From Plantago major (Eukaryota; Streptophyta; Magnoliopsida; Lamiales; Plantaginaceae), in contig CM048841.1 in the NCBI GenBank assembly GCA_026545765.1, positions 85,976,636 through 86,040,635 on the forward strand: a DNA stretch of 64,000 nt. Direction: 5' to 3'. The translations under genes and the position numbers were made by a program. How positions within the stretch are numbered: position 1 is the stretch's first letter; the number at the start of each line of letters is the position of its first letter. Shown here piece after piece: positions 11,626 through 25,565 of this stretch. The notes under the pieces are model-generated. The model did not search any database and was not told where the DNA came from. It saw only the letters and a list, made by a program, of their open reading frames with translations.

Positions 11626-11960
11626 TTAGTAGTGAAATGTTTTGACTAATTTGTAGTAAGTTTTTTTTTTATTTTTTTTTATTTATGTATGACTAATATG
11701 TTTGAAAATTTTGAAACTAGCATCATTTTGTAATTATTCCTATATTCATTTGTAAGTTACGTTCAAAATTGTTATACTGGTTATGTATTGTTTCTTTTTA
11801 AAAAGTGTTGTTTAATATTTTTTATATTTTAGTATATTCTATAAAATTCAATTAGTCTCTAGGTAATGAATTTATAAATGTTGGAAACCATCAAACTGAC
11901 AAACCATTCTAAAATATCTACATTAAATATTTTATGTTACACATTATAAAACTAGTACTA
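11626..11960. other. AT-rich spacer, nothing supported
   Basis: Contains a poly-T-rich stretch near 11660-11690. No gene or RNA seen. It borders the truncated end of the copia element. Confidence 0.45.
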
Positions 11961-14900
11961 ACACATTAAATTCAATTAGTTCCAATGCTTATAGGTATCT
12001 TAGCATTCTTTTCAGAAGGTTTTAGATTAAACTTGTTGAGCATGTCATTTGCATACTTTGTTTGACTAATGAATATTCCATCATTGAGTTGTTTGACTTG
12101 CAGCCCTAGGAAGTAATTCAATTCTCCCATCATGCTCATCTCAAATTTACATTTCATGAGTTCAGCAAAGTCTTCACAAAGTTGCTTGTCTTTAGATCCA
12201 AATATAATGTCATCAACATATACTTGAACCAAAAGTAGTTTCCCATCATTGTTCAATGTGAAGAGTGTTTTATCAACATCTCCTTTCTTGAAACCACTTT
12301 TTAGTAGGTATTTGGCCAAAGTATCATATCATGCTCTTGGAGCTTGTTTCAGTCCATACAGAGCTTTCTGAAGCTTATAGACCATCCTACTTTCTGAGGA
12401 AACTTCAAAGCCTGGTGGTTGCTCAACATAGACTTCCTCAGCAAGTTCACCATTTAGGAATGCACTCTTGGCATCCATTTGATAAACTGTGAAGTCATTA
12501 TGAGCTGCAAAGGCTAGAAAGAGTCTTATTGCATCCAATCTTGCAACTGGTGCATAAGATTCATCAAAATCTAGTCCTTCAGTCTGGGTGAATCCCTTGG
12601 CAACCAAATTTTGCTTTGTTTCGGTTATTTCACGGACTTCATTCATTTTGTTTCGAAAACCCACTTGGTTCCAATTACGATATTAGTCAACAAATGGAAC
12701 GGTTTCGGACTTTGTTTCTCTCAAATTGATCCAACTCTTCTTGCATTGCAGAGATCCAATCTTGATCCTTTAATGCTTCTTCTATAGTTTTAGGTTCAAT
12801 ATTTGAGATGAAACATCCATAGAGGCAATTTGCATTTTCAGCGATTGCTCTTCTAGTTCTAACTCCTTGGTCTAACGGACCGATCACATCCTTTGCAGGA
12901 TGATTTCTTATCCATTTCATAATGGGTTTTGAACTAGTAGGATCAATATCATTTTGATCTGAATGTGAATCAATATGATCTTGATGGGATACTTGTGCAG
13001 TATCTGAGATATCTGACACATGGAAAATGCCATGGATATCTTACACTTTTTCAGTGTTAGGGATATCTGGAATTTGATTTTCAGCAATCTCATTCTCAGA
13101 AACCTCTACATGATGAAGGTTCTCAGTAACCTGTTCCATTTCTGGAATTCTCATAGGAAATTTTCCATCATGTCTTAGAGTCATCTGGTTGTTACTAAAC
13201 AATGGTTGCTTTTCATCGTCAGATTCATCCCCTAAGTGATTGATAGAATTGTTTCCTTTTGAGGATTCTTCTTCAGAATCTTTAATCATCAGTTCTTTGA
13301 ACCTATCTGAGAGATCATCATTTAAGGGTATTTTCTTGTTTCTTTCGTAGAAAAATACATGAACAGATTCTTCAATCTTTTGCGTTCTTTTGTTGTAGAT
13401 TCTATAGGCTTTGCTATTCAGAGAATAACCAAGAAATACTCCTTCATCTGCCTTGGGTTGAAATGTTCTCAAGTACTCTTTTCCATTGTTAAGAACGAAA
13501 CATCTGCAACCAAACACCCTTAGATACTTGATACTAGGGGGTCTACCAATCAAAAGCTCATAAGGAGTTTTGTCATGGTGCTTGTTAATCAGACATCTAT
13601 TTTGAGTGTAGCAGGCTGAGTTTACAGCTTCAACCCAATAGATTTCACTTATTTCAGTGTCAGCGAGCATTGTTCTTGCCGCTTCTTTTAGGTTCCTATT
13701 CTTCCTTTCAGCAACACCATTTTGTTGTGGTGTTCTTACAGAAGATAGTTGATGTTGTATACCTTTGCAGGTACAAAACTCTTTTATGTACTGGTTCACA
13801 AACTCAGTACCATGGTCTGTTCTAATTACAGATACCTTGTCATTTTTCATGACTTCAAGCTTATTCAGCAAGTTAGGTATTTCAACCCTTGCATCAGATT
13901 TTTGTTTGAGAAATACAACCCAAGTGAATCTTGAGTAATCATCATCAACAACTAGACCATACTTCTTTCCTGCATAGCTAGTTACAGAGGATTCAAAAAG
14001 ATCCATATGTAACATTTGCAGTGGCCTTTCACTGGAGTGTCTAGTTTTAGACTTGAAAGATGTTTTGGATTGTTTTTCCATTTGGCAAGCTGAGCATATA
14101 CCATCCTTTCTATATGCCATTTTGGGTAATCCAACCACCAATTCTTTCTTGGCTAGCTTGTTCAGAGTTTTGAAATTCAAGTGACTCATTCTCTTATGTC
14201 ATAGCCAATTTTCTTCAGTGCGGCCAGATTGACTCACCATGAGACATTCTTCAGTTGTGACGGATGCCCAATCAGCAACATAAAGATTTCCTTTTCGCCT
14301 AGCAACCAAGACTGTCTGCTATGACTCATTGTCAATCACTTTGCATAGTTTTGACTTGATTTTGACATTATACCCTTTGTCTACTAGTTGACTCATGCTT
14401 AGGAGATTATATTTCAATCCCTTTACATGTAGTACTTCAGAGATTGTAAGGGCTCCAAACTTCAGATTGCCAAATCCTATGGTTGGATTTTCATCTCCTC
14501 CAGCAAATCTAATAATTGGTCCATCATCGCATTTTCTGTAGTTAATCAGATTTTCTTTGTCTCCTGTCATGTGCTTCCCACATCCGCTATCAAAATGCCA
14601 CTTTGGATTGGTCTTTAGAGTGTTCTGCACAAGACAGGAAACAGGAGATTAGGTTCTCATACCAACAATGGAACCATCTGGACTAAAGAATCTTCCAGTA
14701 GGAATCCATTTTTGAATGAATTTCTTAGGAACATTCTTTTGTCTAATAGGAACATAAGGAGGAATTCTAGTTAAATGATTAGTATCATTGTTATTAATAA
14801 CTATTTTCTTCCTTGGTGTGTTCCTTGGTGCTCCATTTGGTGCTTTCAGATACCTGTCAGGTTTCTGAGTCTGCTTCTCAGCAAACTTAGCTTTCCTACC

Positions 14901-17900
14901 CAGATTTTTTCTAGCTCGCATTGATTTTCTTGATGGCTCATCTTCCACTTCTGATAATTGACGTGAGCAATTCTAGCCTTTAACCATCGTTCTTGCTCTT
15001 GTTTATACTCACGAGCAAGTTGTTTCCCGATGGCTTTATAGCCAATGCCATTTTGAGCGCCTGGTGCTATCTGAGTTCTCATCTCAGCAGCTTTGCTAGT
15101 CTCTGGAACGTCTAGTTTCCTTTCAGAAAACGTGACATAGGAGAATTTGCCAGCTCCTGCAATTCTTCCTTTCGGAGAGACATAGCACTGTGGGTGATTA
15201 CACTTTTCAGTGTTATGTTTCTTTTCAGAAACATTCCTGGCAATTTTCCTTGGGACTTGTTTTTCCCACAAAGGTTTGGTCGCAACTGCCTTTCCTTTGT
15301 CAACAACCTTAGTTTTCTGACCAATGCTATATGTTGTTTGGGAACCACCTTTCTGAGTACTGACAAATGTTTTTCTTTCATCACTCTATACAGAGTGGTA
15401 GAACTATCTGTTTGTGTGTCCAGCCCAAGTCCTCTCTTTTCTGAAGGATCTCTTAAATAAGATTGTACTTCAGTAAGAGTGTCACTAGCTTTGGCATAAG
15501 ATTGAAAAGATAGTTCTTTCTTTTTGAGTTCTTCATTCTCAGAAAGAAGATCTTCACATTTCTTTTGAAGTTTGGCCAATGCTTCTTTATGTGACTTTTC
15601 TGTCTCAGATATCTGAGCCTTGAGAAATGCATTTTCAGCATCCTTTTTCTCAGATATCTTGAGTAATTGTGAATTTTCCTTTACAAGAGAATTCTTTTCT
15701 TCTTCAAGGATTTCGGCTCTAGCTCGGACCATCAGAAATTCTCTTTCGTAGAGATCAAGTTCTCTTCTGAGATGTTCCAGATCTTTGATTCCTTCCTCAT
15801 CACTTTCATAAGTGTAACAAGAAGTATTTGTTACCTCATAAGCCATTAGACAAGGTTCAATGTTGGAGATATCTGGAAAGATTTCTTCAGCCACTCCACA
15901 CACTTCGTTCTTCTTTTGACCAAAGTCAATCACTTCATGAGAAACACCGCACATTTTTGGAGAAGGCAATGTGGAATTATCTGAGTCTTCATCCTCAGAA
16001 TCAGACTCAATGTCTAGAGCATCCAGTTGGAGTTGAATCTTTTTTCCTTTCTTCAGTGAGCATAGCTCTCTGACTTCTCTTGAAGTTTCTTCTATCTTTC
16101 TTGTCACCTGTCTTTAGTTTGTTGAAGGCAGGGCAATCCTTCTTGAAATGACCAGGTTTCTGACAATAGAAACAGATATCGTTTCCGAATTCTGCTTCCT
16201 CAGTACTAGATGCTTTCTGAGCCGGCTTGTTCAGCGAGCTTGACAGTTGCATATTTTTGTACTTGTGATAGTTTGAGCCTAGATGCTTTTTCAGCTTCTC
16301 TTTGGCTTTTCTTCTCTCAATCTCTCGACTGACATATTTTCTCATTTGCTTTACAGCAAGAGCATCCATAGTCACCTCCTTGCCTTCCTTCTTTTCAGAA
16401 GTTCCTTGGGCAACTAGAGCAACATTCTGCAACTTTTCAGTTGTTTGTTCTCTTTGAGTTGTCTCATAGTCAACAGTGGCAAGGTGAGAGAAAAGTTCCA
16501 CTGGAGTGATATCTGGCATTCCTTGGTTATAGTAGAAAAACTTTGTATGCTCCCAGTTATGATTTAGACTTCTCACAATAGTCTTAATCTTTTCTGGTTG
16601 GGTATATCTATTACTTTCACCAAGTACAACCATGTCACTCATGAGTGTTGTAAACCGGAAATCTAGTTCTTCAAGAGTCTCTGTGGGACCTTGTTTAAAG
16701 CTTTGGAATTTGAGCTTCAAAACTTCGAATTTATTTTCCTTCGTTTTCTCAGTGCCGGCACAAATTTCTTCAATCAGTTGCCAGGCCACTTTTTGCACCC
16801 CTACGCTTTAATCGTATGTGCTCTGGAGTAGAACGTATGATGATATTGCGAGCCTGACCATCCAGTTGATTTCTCTTGGCATCTTTCGATGTCCAGAGCT
16901 CTCTGGGCTTTGGCTCGTAAATAACTTGACTGGTAGGTCTCCCACTGGTTGACGCATCTGTCTTTGAAGACCCATCACTTTGTTCTCTGTCTCTACCATT
17001 AGAAACCTCCATGACCTGCTTGAGTTGCTGAATGACTATGGGGCCATTCTTTATCACGTCGATCATTTCGTCACTGATGGCTTCTAGGTGGAGCATCATG
17101 TTGTTCTTCCATTTCTCATAATTCTCTGGCTTGAGAATTGGGGCGTCACTTAAAGACATCCTGCAGCAAACACACTAAAATAACAAATCAAGTGTAGGTG
17201 AAAAGCAGTTAGTGGGCACTTATCTGGGATCTAGGTTCAGTGCAGAAAGCTTGGGAACCTCCCGCTCTTATACCACTTGTTGGTCCAGATAACGGCAAAG
17301 TAAAAGACTGGGGGGGGGGGGGTGAATAGTCTTTTTCAAACTTTTGTCGATAAACACAATTTCTCAGATATTTGATACTTATTTTCAGAGAGCGGAAGAC
17401 TTTTTGTGATAAGTGCACGTGCTCAGCAAGATATGTATAAATACTTAGCAAGGTAAATAAAGCAAGTAATAAATTGCAGAAAGTAAATAACACAAGTCTT
17501 TATAGTGGTATCTGAAGCTGGCGTAATCCTTCAACTAATCCACTTTGGTCTTTCTCAGACCTAGAATCCACTAAGACAGATAATTGAGATAACCTTACAA
17601 GTATCTTCTCTTGATTCCTAAATACACTAGGTTCCCAACCAAGTGTCCCCCCTGAGTTATTCCCCGGCTTTCTCAGCCAAGTACTTCCTGTACTCAGAAA
17701 CCTTTTGAGCTATTCCTTAGTTTCCCAAACTAAGTACTTCCTATGCTCAGTAACCTTGGAGTTATTCCTTAGTTTTCCAAACTAAGTACTTTATATACTC
17801 CACGCCGATTAAGGTGTTGGTTAAGGTAGTTTGTCAGGTGAGCTTCTTTAATAACTTGTTCAGTTATGCAGATAGCTCTATGAATCAAGTATACTTAATA

Positions 17901-18874
17901 CACTTTTCAATGTATGGTATCTTGTTCTTTACTGACCCAAGTCTATGATAAGTGTTCAAGAGAATGAATCTCATATATGAAATCTTAATTCAACTCCTTC
18001 ACAAATAACAATGCTTGTTAAGGATCAGGACACTTAGAACTTTTGTGCTACATAGAATCAAGAGCTTTGGTCGCAACATAAAGCTTTGAAGGTAAGTAGT
18101 ATGCTTGAGAGAGCTTGTGTGAGTATTCAGTGTTCTTGGTGTAAGTTCTGTGTGTGTGTGTTCAAGCATTCTAAGTGTTGATATTTATAGATGAATTTGA
18201 GTGCCGTTTGAATAGTATCCGTTAGGCTTAAATCGAATTCAAACTATTAATATCTGAGTATAGTACTGTTGCACGTTTGTCTTCTTCTTCAGAGACTACC
18301 GTTTTTGTTCAGACATTTCTGTCCGCGCATTTAATGCACTGTACTATACTTTGTCCTGTAGTGCTAATGGAACTATGCATGCTTTCTGAAGCCTTGCACG
18401 TCCTTTTCCACAAACTATCACAACTCCAGATACCACTTGTTAAAAATATATTGTTTCCCAGAAACATAATTTTATCCAAGGTATCTTAGTGTAGATATCT
18501 GTGGGTACTTTTCCTCGTTCAGAAACCTTGTATTCTCAGATATCTTTTGCAACACTTGTTTGTTGAAACACTTGTTTCTTCAAGATATCTGGACATAGGT
18601 ATTTGATGACCTTTGTCTTCAGCAATCTTGTGCAGTCTTCAAAACTTCATTTTAAAGTTGAGCTTCTCCTGCTGGATGCCTTCTTCTTGGTCTTCTTCAA
18701 GAAAATAAAAATTACATTCAGAGACCTAACATCCTATACAAGATTTACTAGACTATCATACTTAGTGATTTTCCTCTTTTATAGTGTTCAAGTGAACCAA
18801 GAGTACTAACCAACTTTCTGAGTTAAGATAAGTCATTAGGTTGCTGATCAAAATCTAAACAGATATTCCTAACA
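11960..18874 (-). mobile_element. Ty1/copia retrotransposon remnant (SIRE/Maximus-like), one LTR
   Basis: This is a fossil copia element on the minus strand. From its 5' side, the parts are: an LTR (17278-18874), a primer binding site next to it, a gag zone (about 16007-17159) with zinc knuckle CFYCQKPGHFKKDC, a coiled-coil-rich stretch (about 15100-16100), a protease zone with FDSGCGKHMTGD (about 14320-14630), an integrase zone (about 13040-14190), and a reverse-transcriptase zone (about 11970-12670) with YVDDIIFGS. The 3' part and the 3' LTR are missing. The coding region is broken in several places, so the element is dead. The long LTR and gag-side extension suggest the SIRE/Maximus group. 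Confidence 0.88.
17278..18874 (-). repeat. 5' LTR of the copia element, about 1.6 kb
   Basis: On the minus strand it starts TGTTAGGAATATCTG at 18874 and ends GGACCAACA at 17278, giving TG...CA ends. The element side continues AGTGGTATAAGAGC, which resembles the initiator-tRNA-Met primer binding site (TGGTATCAGAGC). It contains a run of about 13 G on the plus strand near 17311. No partner LTR lies in the window, so its age cannot be estimated from LTR divergence. Confidence 0.75.
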
Positions 18875-21600
18875 AAAACTTTACTCTAGCGTTCTTCTTA
18901 TGTATGGTCTTCGCCTCAATAACATGATTGCCAATTGCAGTAACAATCAACCGAGTTCCATTACAAAGCTCTAAGGACTTATCAATGTTCTTAAGAAGCA
19001 TTATAGGACAACCCACCTTAATTCGGATTATATGATTTGGTATTTCATAAGTCCTAATAGTGTTTAGGAACTCACATAATACACATCTTCTCGGTTGACA
19101 ATATCATATTCATCAGGACATATGATGTCGGAACTCATGAACTCAGTGGCATCTCCAGGTAAAAGAGACATGATATAATCATTGACTTCTTGGACTATCG
19201 CATTGGTCGGAGTAAGAATAGCTCTATCCTGGATGTACCGACCATCGCCAACATGGTCTAATATGCTAGGATATGTGCTCTCAACTTTTGCAGCAATTAG
19301 ATCACCAATAGAACGAATCAAGATATCATCAGGCAATTAAACTTCTACCTCACCATCATTATCACCACCAATTTCACCATCTCCAACCTTCAACAACCAA
19401 TCATTAAACTTCCTAATACTCTCAATCTCAGCATGTGAGCGACCATACTATAATTGAATATGATAAATTATGATTAATATAAAATTTTAGAAAAATACCT
19501 GCAGGCACATGTTCTTAGTGAGCTTCAACACAAGACACGAACTCCAAAGCTTCTTCGATGAGCAGAGAGATGCGTGGACTATGTTATGCCCGCTACCCTT
19601 AGGTATGACTGGCAGTATCTGTTTGAAATCCACACCAAAAACGACAACCAATCCACCAAAAACGACAACCAATCTACCCTTATGTCCCTTAGACTGCGAT
19701 CAAGAGCCTCAAAGCAAAACTTATTAGTCATGGGCGCCTCATCCCAAATTATTAACTTTGTACACTTCAAGAGTCATGTAAGATCGCTTCCGGCGGTGGT
19801 TATCCTACTGCACGTTGTAGGTTCATCAACCTGCAAAGGAATACTGAATCTGGAGTGTTCAATACATCCACCAGGAAGAAGTAGAGATGATATACCACTC
19901 AATGCAACTGGGAGAACAATATCACGTCTACCACGTAATGCAGAACACAGTGTATTCCATAAAAATTTCTTTCCTGTGCCACCGTAACCATAGAGAAAGA
20001 AAACTCCACCAATACCAGAATCTACTGCATCCATAATAGTATGGTACACAGTCCTTTGCTCATCAGTGAGACATGGATACAAAAGGTTGTGTTGCTGTAT
20101 CATATCATCCACGTCATCATACGACATTTCTTCAAGTATCAAATTGTTCATACCATTATCTATGACTACACTGTTGGGCATTAGCATACCTTCCATCTGA
20201 CTCAAACTGAATCCATTTATAGAAAGGAACTCTTCTATCTCAGCAGGAGCAAAATTCATCAACTGTTCTTCATTTAGCTCAAGCCCTACAATAAATTTAG
20301 GAGATAAAGTTAGCATATTAAATAATATATGAAATTTAGTGTAAACAAATTAATTCAAATACAAAGGATTTTCATACCAGGATTCTTCAGCTTCCTTCGC
20401 ATAATATACTGTATGTCGTCAGAGAGATACTCCCATGTATTCTCCCAAACATGAACATGCCTGGACATACTATCAGATTGGAGAAGCATGGAGAACAAAT
20501 GTCGAAGCAAGCGACCGGAACCCCAAAATCTGACTTCCTTAATAGCCTGAATATATTCTTTGTCGTCATCAAGCAACCTAAAGCATTGCATGCATCGTGG
20601 CATGTTGGATGAACAACACCATCCACAGTCCGCACATCCTTAAAGCAAGTGGCACCCCTAATGTGATTCAACATTATCTACATTAAATATAGTTGACCGG
20701 TCTTAATTGGAACATGGTAAATTTTTCCAACTTTATTGTTGAACTGATTCCTATCTTTCCACATTTTTCCTATAGGATCCCACACGTAATATCTCGATAA
20801 CTCAGAATATATATACTTACGTGCAGCAGGATTATGTTTGTTGAATTCCACCATTTAAAGAACTTTGTCTCTACAACGGTATGCTTCTCCAATAAGTCAG
20901 TAATCAGATCACCATGTTTGAATGTGACTGATTGTTCACCTTCCATATGAAATGATAAATGATCGACATGTGGATCTCTGTAATGGATATCATATCCCAT
21001 TATACGCCATAGAACCTCACATGCAGATACGTACATGCAGTCAACATAATTCTTCACCTCATTACCGACATTTAATTTTGCGCCTATCCTATCCACACCC
21101 TTATTGATGTACTTGAACATATACTTGATTGAATTGGTCTTATTGCACCATTCAACATTTATGTGCGCCTGGTACTTCATCAACATGAAGGGATTGTACG
21201 AACAATAAACCTATTAAGGAATAGTGAAACAACTTATTATGTTTTAATACACGTGAGCATCAAGTTAGATAAATATAAATAGAACAAAATTTAATAATTC
21301 AAGAGTGATTTTTAATTATAAGTTGCACTGTTGTGAATGATATTACCGTTCTTCTCAATGGTGGCGCTGGTATCACGCCTCCTATATACATGATAGCCAT
21401 TTTCATCAAACATAGTCCGCTCATTAAACGACTTTGGAAATATCTTAGAGCATTTCTTGCCATCATGCATGCAGGGCGAAGTCGAATTCAATGGTCAGCA
21501 CGGTCCATGCACCATATACTCTGATACAACTTTGTACAACTCGAGATTGAGTTCCTTATCACGTATCTCAACACTAATGAAATCATCTATAGAAACTTGC
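18875..21600 (-). mobile_element. Helitron remnant (RepHel helicase), interrupted by the copia element
   Basis: Minus-strand pieces match Helitron Rep/helicase proteins in the right order. Near 21480-21600 is YKVVSEYMVHGPC. At 20770-21186 are MLMKYQAHINVEWCNKT and YMFKYINKGVDRI. At 20387-20674 is HIRGATCFKDVRTVDGVVHP. The PIF1-type helicase begins at 19774-20316 with LTDEQRTVYHTIMDAV and a Walker A-like YGYGGTGKKFLW (usual GTGKT/S, so altered here). It continues with GVDFKQILPVIPKGS (19487-19672) and ILTPTNAIVQEVNDYI (19064-19336). The final GCPIMLLKNIDKSLELCNGT block near 18890-19020 runs into the copia LTR. Frame changes, stops and gaps separate the pieces, so it is inactive. No Helitron 3' hairpin/CTRR end was found. 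Confidence 0.82.
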
Positions 21601-24600
21601 CTTTTACTTTCGCCGTTGATCCCAACCTTTGGTGGACAGGCTTTCTGATTTATCCCAGTCTTGGTGCACAGGTCTTCTCATTGGTCCCAACCTTTGGTGC
21701 ACAGGTCTTCTCTTTGGTCCTAACCTTTGGCCCACCGACTTGCTTGTTGAGCCCAGCCAATCAAAGATGGATGCATGTGGCAATCTATCTCCCTGTTGAT
21801 TTGGATCATCCTCATTTGAACATTTCTCGCACTCACTAGTGTATTTGCATGTCGCTCGATTTATGGTGATGCGGATAGGTTTAGAATGTTGAAAACCAAG
21901 ACCTTCTCGAGTTTTTCCACCCCTTTGTGAGCTAGCGGATCCTGATATATTTGCTTTAAGAGGACTATTCTCAGGATTGTACCCTGCCTTCACTAGAAGC
22001 TTAAAGGCCTTTGGTCCAAAATGGTCGTCTTTTACCTCATGTAGCGAGGTCTCATGTTCTGCCAAACCTCCTTGAACTGGGCGCACAAATCCCTCCATTA
22101 TTGATCGAGCAGGAGTGGAAATATCAATCTTCGTCAAAGGTAGTGTGAGCCCTTTTAACGTATTGTTGCCAACACATGATGATTTCTTCACTTCTTCTGA
22201 GTAGCCACTATGATGGAGGTGACTCATTCTTACTTGCTTTGCTTGCTTGATCTTTCAACTTATCTTCGGAAGAATTTTGTTCTTCATTTCCTTTCTTCGC
22301 TCGCTCGATGTAATACTTGGCATCAGCAAAGAAGGACTCCACTTCAGTGAATGGCTTATCATCTGCAAGCACCTTTTTCACCACTCCATTATGGCAGTAC
22401 TTGAAACACTGGTGTATGGTTGAGGGGACCACACCATATCCATGTATCCATGGCCTTCCTAACAACAATTTGTAAGATGTTTTGGTATCTATAACATGGA
22501 ATAACGTGGCCGAATACATGTCACCAATTGACAGCTCCAATCGTACAATTCCAAGTGCTCTTTGCCCCCTTGATCAAAACCTTGGATCATCAAGCGGCTG
22601 CTGGAAAGTTCTTCCATTGGTATTCCAATTTCTTTCACAGTTTGTATTGGCAAAATGTTGACTGCAGAGCCTCCATCAATCAGGATCCTCTTTATCTTTT
22701 GCTCACGAGTGTAGCCAGTCACAAACAATGGTCGATTGTGAGGTTTAGAGCCAAGTAAAAGGTCTTTATCAGTGAAGGAGATAGTCGACATGCATTGATC
22801 AATCTTCACTTCTTTTGTGGGAAGTCTTGCTTTAGTTTAGGAACGGTCAAGTGAACCCATAGTGCTTGTCTCTTTCTTGTCATCAAAAATTTCAAGAGAT
22901 GAGGTAGTATTGGCACTTGCGTTTTCCTCTTCTAGTGAAATTTTTCCTTCTCGGGCCAACTTCATAATTTTTTCCTTGAAAACAAAGCAGTCTTGTATTG
23001 GGTGACTTACAAGGCGATGATATTTGCAGTACTTGGGATCATTTGTCCGTCCTTCTTCATCTGGCCTTTTCATTTCTAGTAACTCGATCAAGTTATTCTT
23101 CAGTAAGTCGTCAAATATTCCAGGGACATCAGAGTCAAGGAATGGGTATTGTTTTACCAACATCTCTTCCAATGTTGACTTTCTTTGTTCTTCTTTTTGT
23201 GGGGCATGGCTTACATGGACCACCTTTCCCTTAGCTTTATCCTTGGGAGCTCTTGGTACTTTGACCTTTGCAACATTTGTACTCATGGCTTCTCTAACAT
23301 TGAATTGAGGCTTGCCCCCTTTCGAACTATTCACCTTGGATGCATCATGTCTAGGAGGGCCATCAGCTCCGCTTGAAGACATACTTAATTCCATGTCATG
23401 AGCCCGAGTTGCCAGCTCCTTGAATGACCGCGGCTGGATAGCTTGGAGAATGTATCGGAGTCCAAAATACATTCCTTGGATACACATCTCAATTGCCGAG
23501 GATTTAGACAATTTGTCTTTGCAGTTGAGGCTCAAATTTCTCCACCGATTGATGAAGTCTATGACGTGCTCTTCTTTCCATTGGTGTGCGTTAGTGAGCT
23601 CCACCATGCTAACTGTCCTTCTTGTGCTATAAAAGCGGTTAAGGAATTTTTGTTCAAGTTGCCCCCAACTGTCTATAGATCCAGCTTCTAGATCAGTGTA
23701 CCAGTCAAAAGCATTGTTCTTCAGCGAGCGAACGAATTGCTTCACCATGTAATCATCATAGGTTCCGGCATTATTGCATGTCTCAACAAAATGCGCGATG
23801 TGTTGCCTTGGATTTCCTTTGCCATCGAATTGTTGAAACATATGGGGTTGATATCCAGCTGGCATTCTTAGATTATCGATCCTTCGTGTGTATGGCTTGC
23901 TATAAGTGAAGGATGATTTGGAACCTTCATCGAGACTTTCTTTCAGAGCTCCCCTGATGAATTCCTTCAACTGATCGGCGGAGATCATTCCACTGGAGTT
24001 GATTGACATATCTCCTTGTTTTGATATTGGCTTAGCGTATGATGGTTCCTCACACACCGCATGGCGCTTTCCTCCCGCCTTGCTAGTTTCAGCCGTTTCC
24101 TTGCTCAAGATCTTCTTGGGTGTGGATTCTCGATCCATAAGCTTTGCAATCTTGAGGTCTTGTTCCTGGGTATGCTTCATAAGAAACTCCATGGATTTTG
24201 TCAAAGCTAACACCATTTGGTCAAGTGAAGGATTACTCACTGTTGGGACCTGAGGAGGATCTTCTCTTGTCTTAGGAGATGATGGCAAAGACCCGTTGTC
24301 ATCATCATCAGATGTATCTTCTCCATCTCTTTTGGTGGCAGTTGCAGCTAGAGTTTCATAGGCTTTGATAGCCATGGTTTGCGGGTCTTCAGCACCCTTG
24401 GACTGCGCTTCATCCAAGGTTTGAGAAGAGTTAATCGTCTTCCTAGGAGGCATAGTGCTTTACTAGAGATGAGAGGTAGAGAGGTCCCACTGGGCGTGCC
24501 AAAAATCTGTGGCAACTAAAGTTGCTCAAATTATAATTTTATTGATCTTGATTTAAGCGAGTACAATTCTCTAATCTAATCCTCTGATTCTAGTCTTCTA

Positions 24601-25532
24601 AAGCGGCGAACTTGGATCTTCAAATTCTTTGTTTAGGATTTATGACTTCAAAGTCGGACAAACGTCGATGCGAGGGCTTCTTGGCTTGATCTCGGATCGA
24701 ATTGTGAACTTGAAAGTGTTTGAGGCGAGTGATGACGAACTTCTTGGGGATTTGATGAACTCCACGAAGAACGCTTCTAGATCGTCGCAGGATTTGGCCT
24801 TTGATCTTCTTTAGAGTAAGTTGGGCCGGCAGGAAACGTTTCTCCAAGAGCTTTTGAGCTTGATCTTGGATCTAACGCAGCTTTTGGCGAAGAACTTCAA
24901 GAAGGTTGATCGGGCTTTGGCTGGGCTTTTGGATTTGATCTTCCTTTGGCAGCGGTTGATCTTCCAATAACGTTTTTTCAAGTGCGCAGGGGCTTCTTCT
25001 TGGATCAAATGACGACTTCTCTTGGATTCCGAATGAACTTCTTGAGTGCTTGCTCGAACTTCAAGGCGGATCTTGAGAGAAGGATGAGAGGATGTGCTCT
25101 GGCTCTTGTGATCTTGTTGTGGAGCTTCTGGTGTATCTTCTTTTTTGTGTGTGGTGGGAAAAATGAATGGGGTTGTTCTTCTATTTATAATGTCTAGAAG
25201 GGAATCTTTTCCTTAAATGTAGGAGGAGCCCATAGCCCACTCCATCACTTATGGTCCAACTTATTCATATAAAGCCCTAGTCCATCAACTATGACCCAAT
25301 TTATTCACATGTAGTCCAATTTATTCACATGTAGCTCAATTTACATGATTTACTTCCATGTTGGTCCATGTGATATAATTTGATTTAAATTTATATATTA
25401 GAAAATGATCTAGCAATTTTATTTTAGAATTTAATTTAGTAAAATTCCAAAAATGCTAGAAAAATGTATTTTATTTTCTAATATATATTTTTAAATATCA
25501 TTTTAGAGTAGACGAATTTCGTTCGTCTACAC
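21601..25532 (-). mobile_element. Ty3/gypsy retrotransposon 5' half (fossil, truncated)
   Basis: This is a fossil gypsy element on the minus strand. Its parts are a 5' LTR (about 24512-25532), a primer binding site, a gag zone (22837-24453) with a retrotransposon gag domain (NNAFDWYTDLEAGSIDSW, NRFYSTRRTVSMVELTNAHQ), a protease zone (about 22489-22809, with ILIDGGSAVNILP) and a further stretch down to about 21604 (MEGFVRPVQGGLAEHE, AFKLLVKAGYNPENS). Reverse transcriptase, integrase and the 3' LTR are absent. It ends against the Helitron remnant. The primer site TTTTTGGCACGCCCAGTGGG suggests the Tat/Ogre side of gypsy. It is broken, though the gag zone itself reads long. Confidence 0.82.
24512..25532 (-). 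repeat. 5' LTR of the gypsy element, about 1.0 kb
   Basis: On the minus strand it begins TGTAGACGAACGAAATTCG near 25531 and ends GTTGCCACA near 24512, followed by GATTTTTGGCACGCCCAG, which is the primer site region. The outer edge is uncertain by 2 bases because TGTG is repeated there. No second LTR is present. Confidence 0.7.
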
Positions 25533-25565
25533 AGCCATTCAAGGCTGTAAGTTCCGTCCTTCGAA

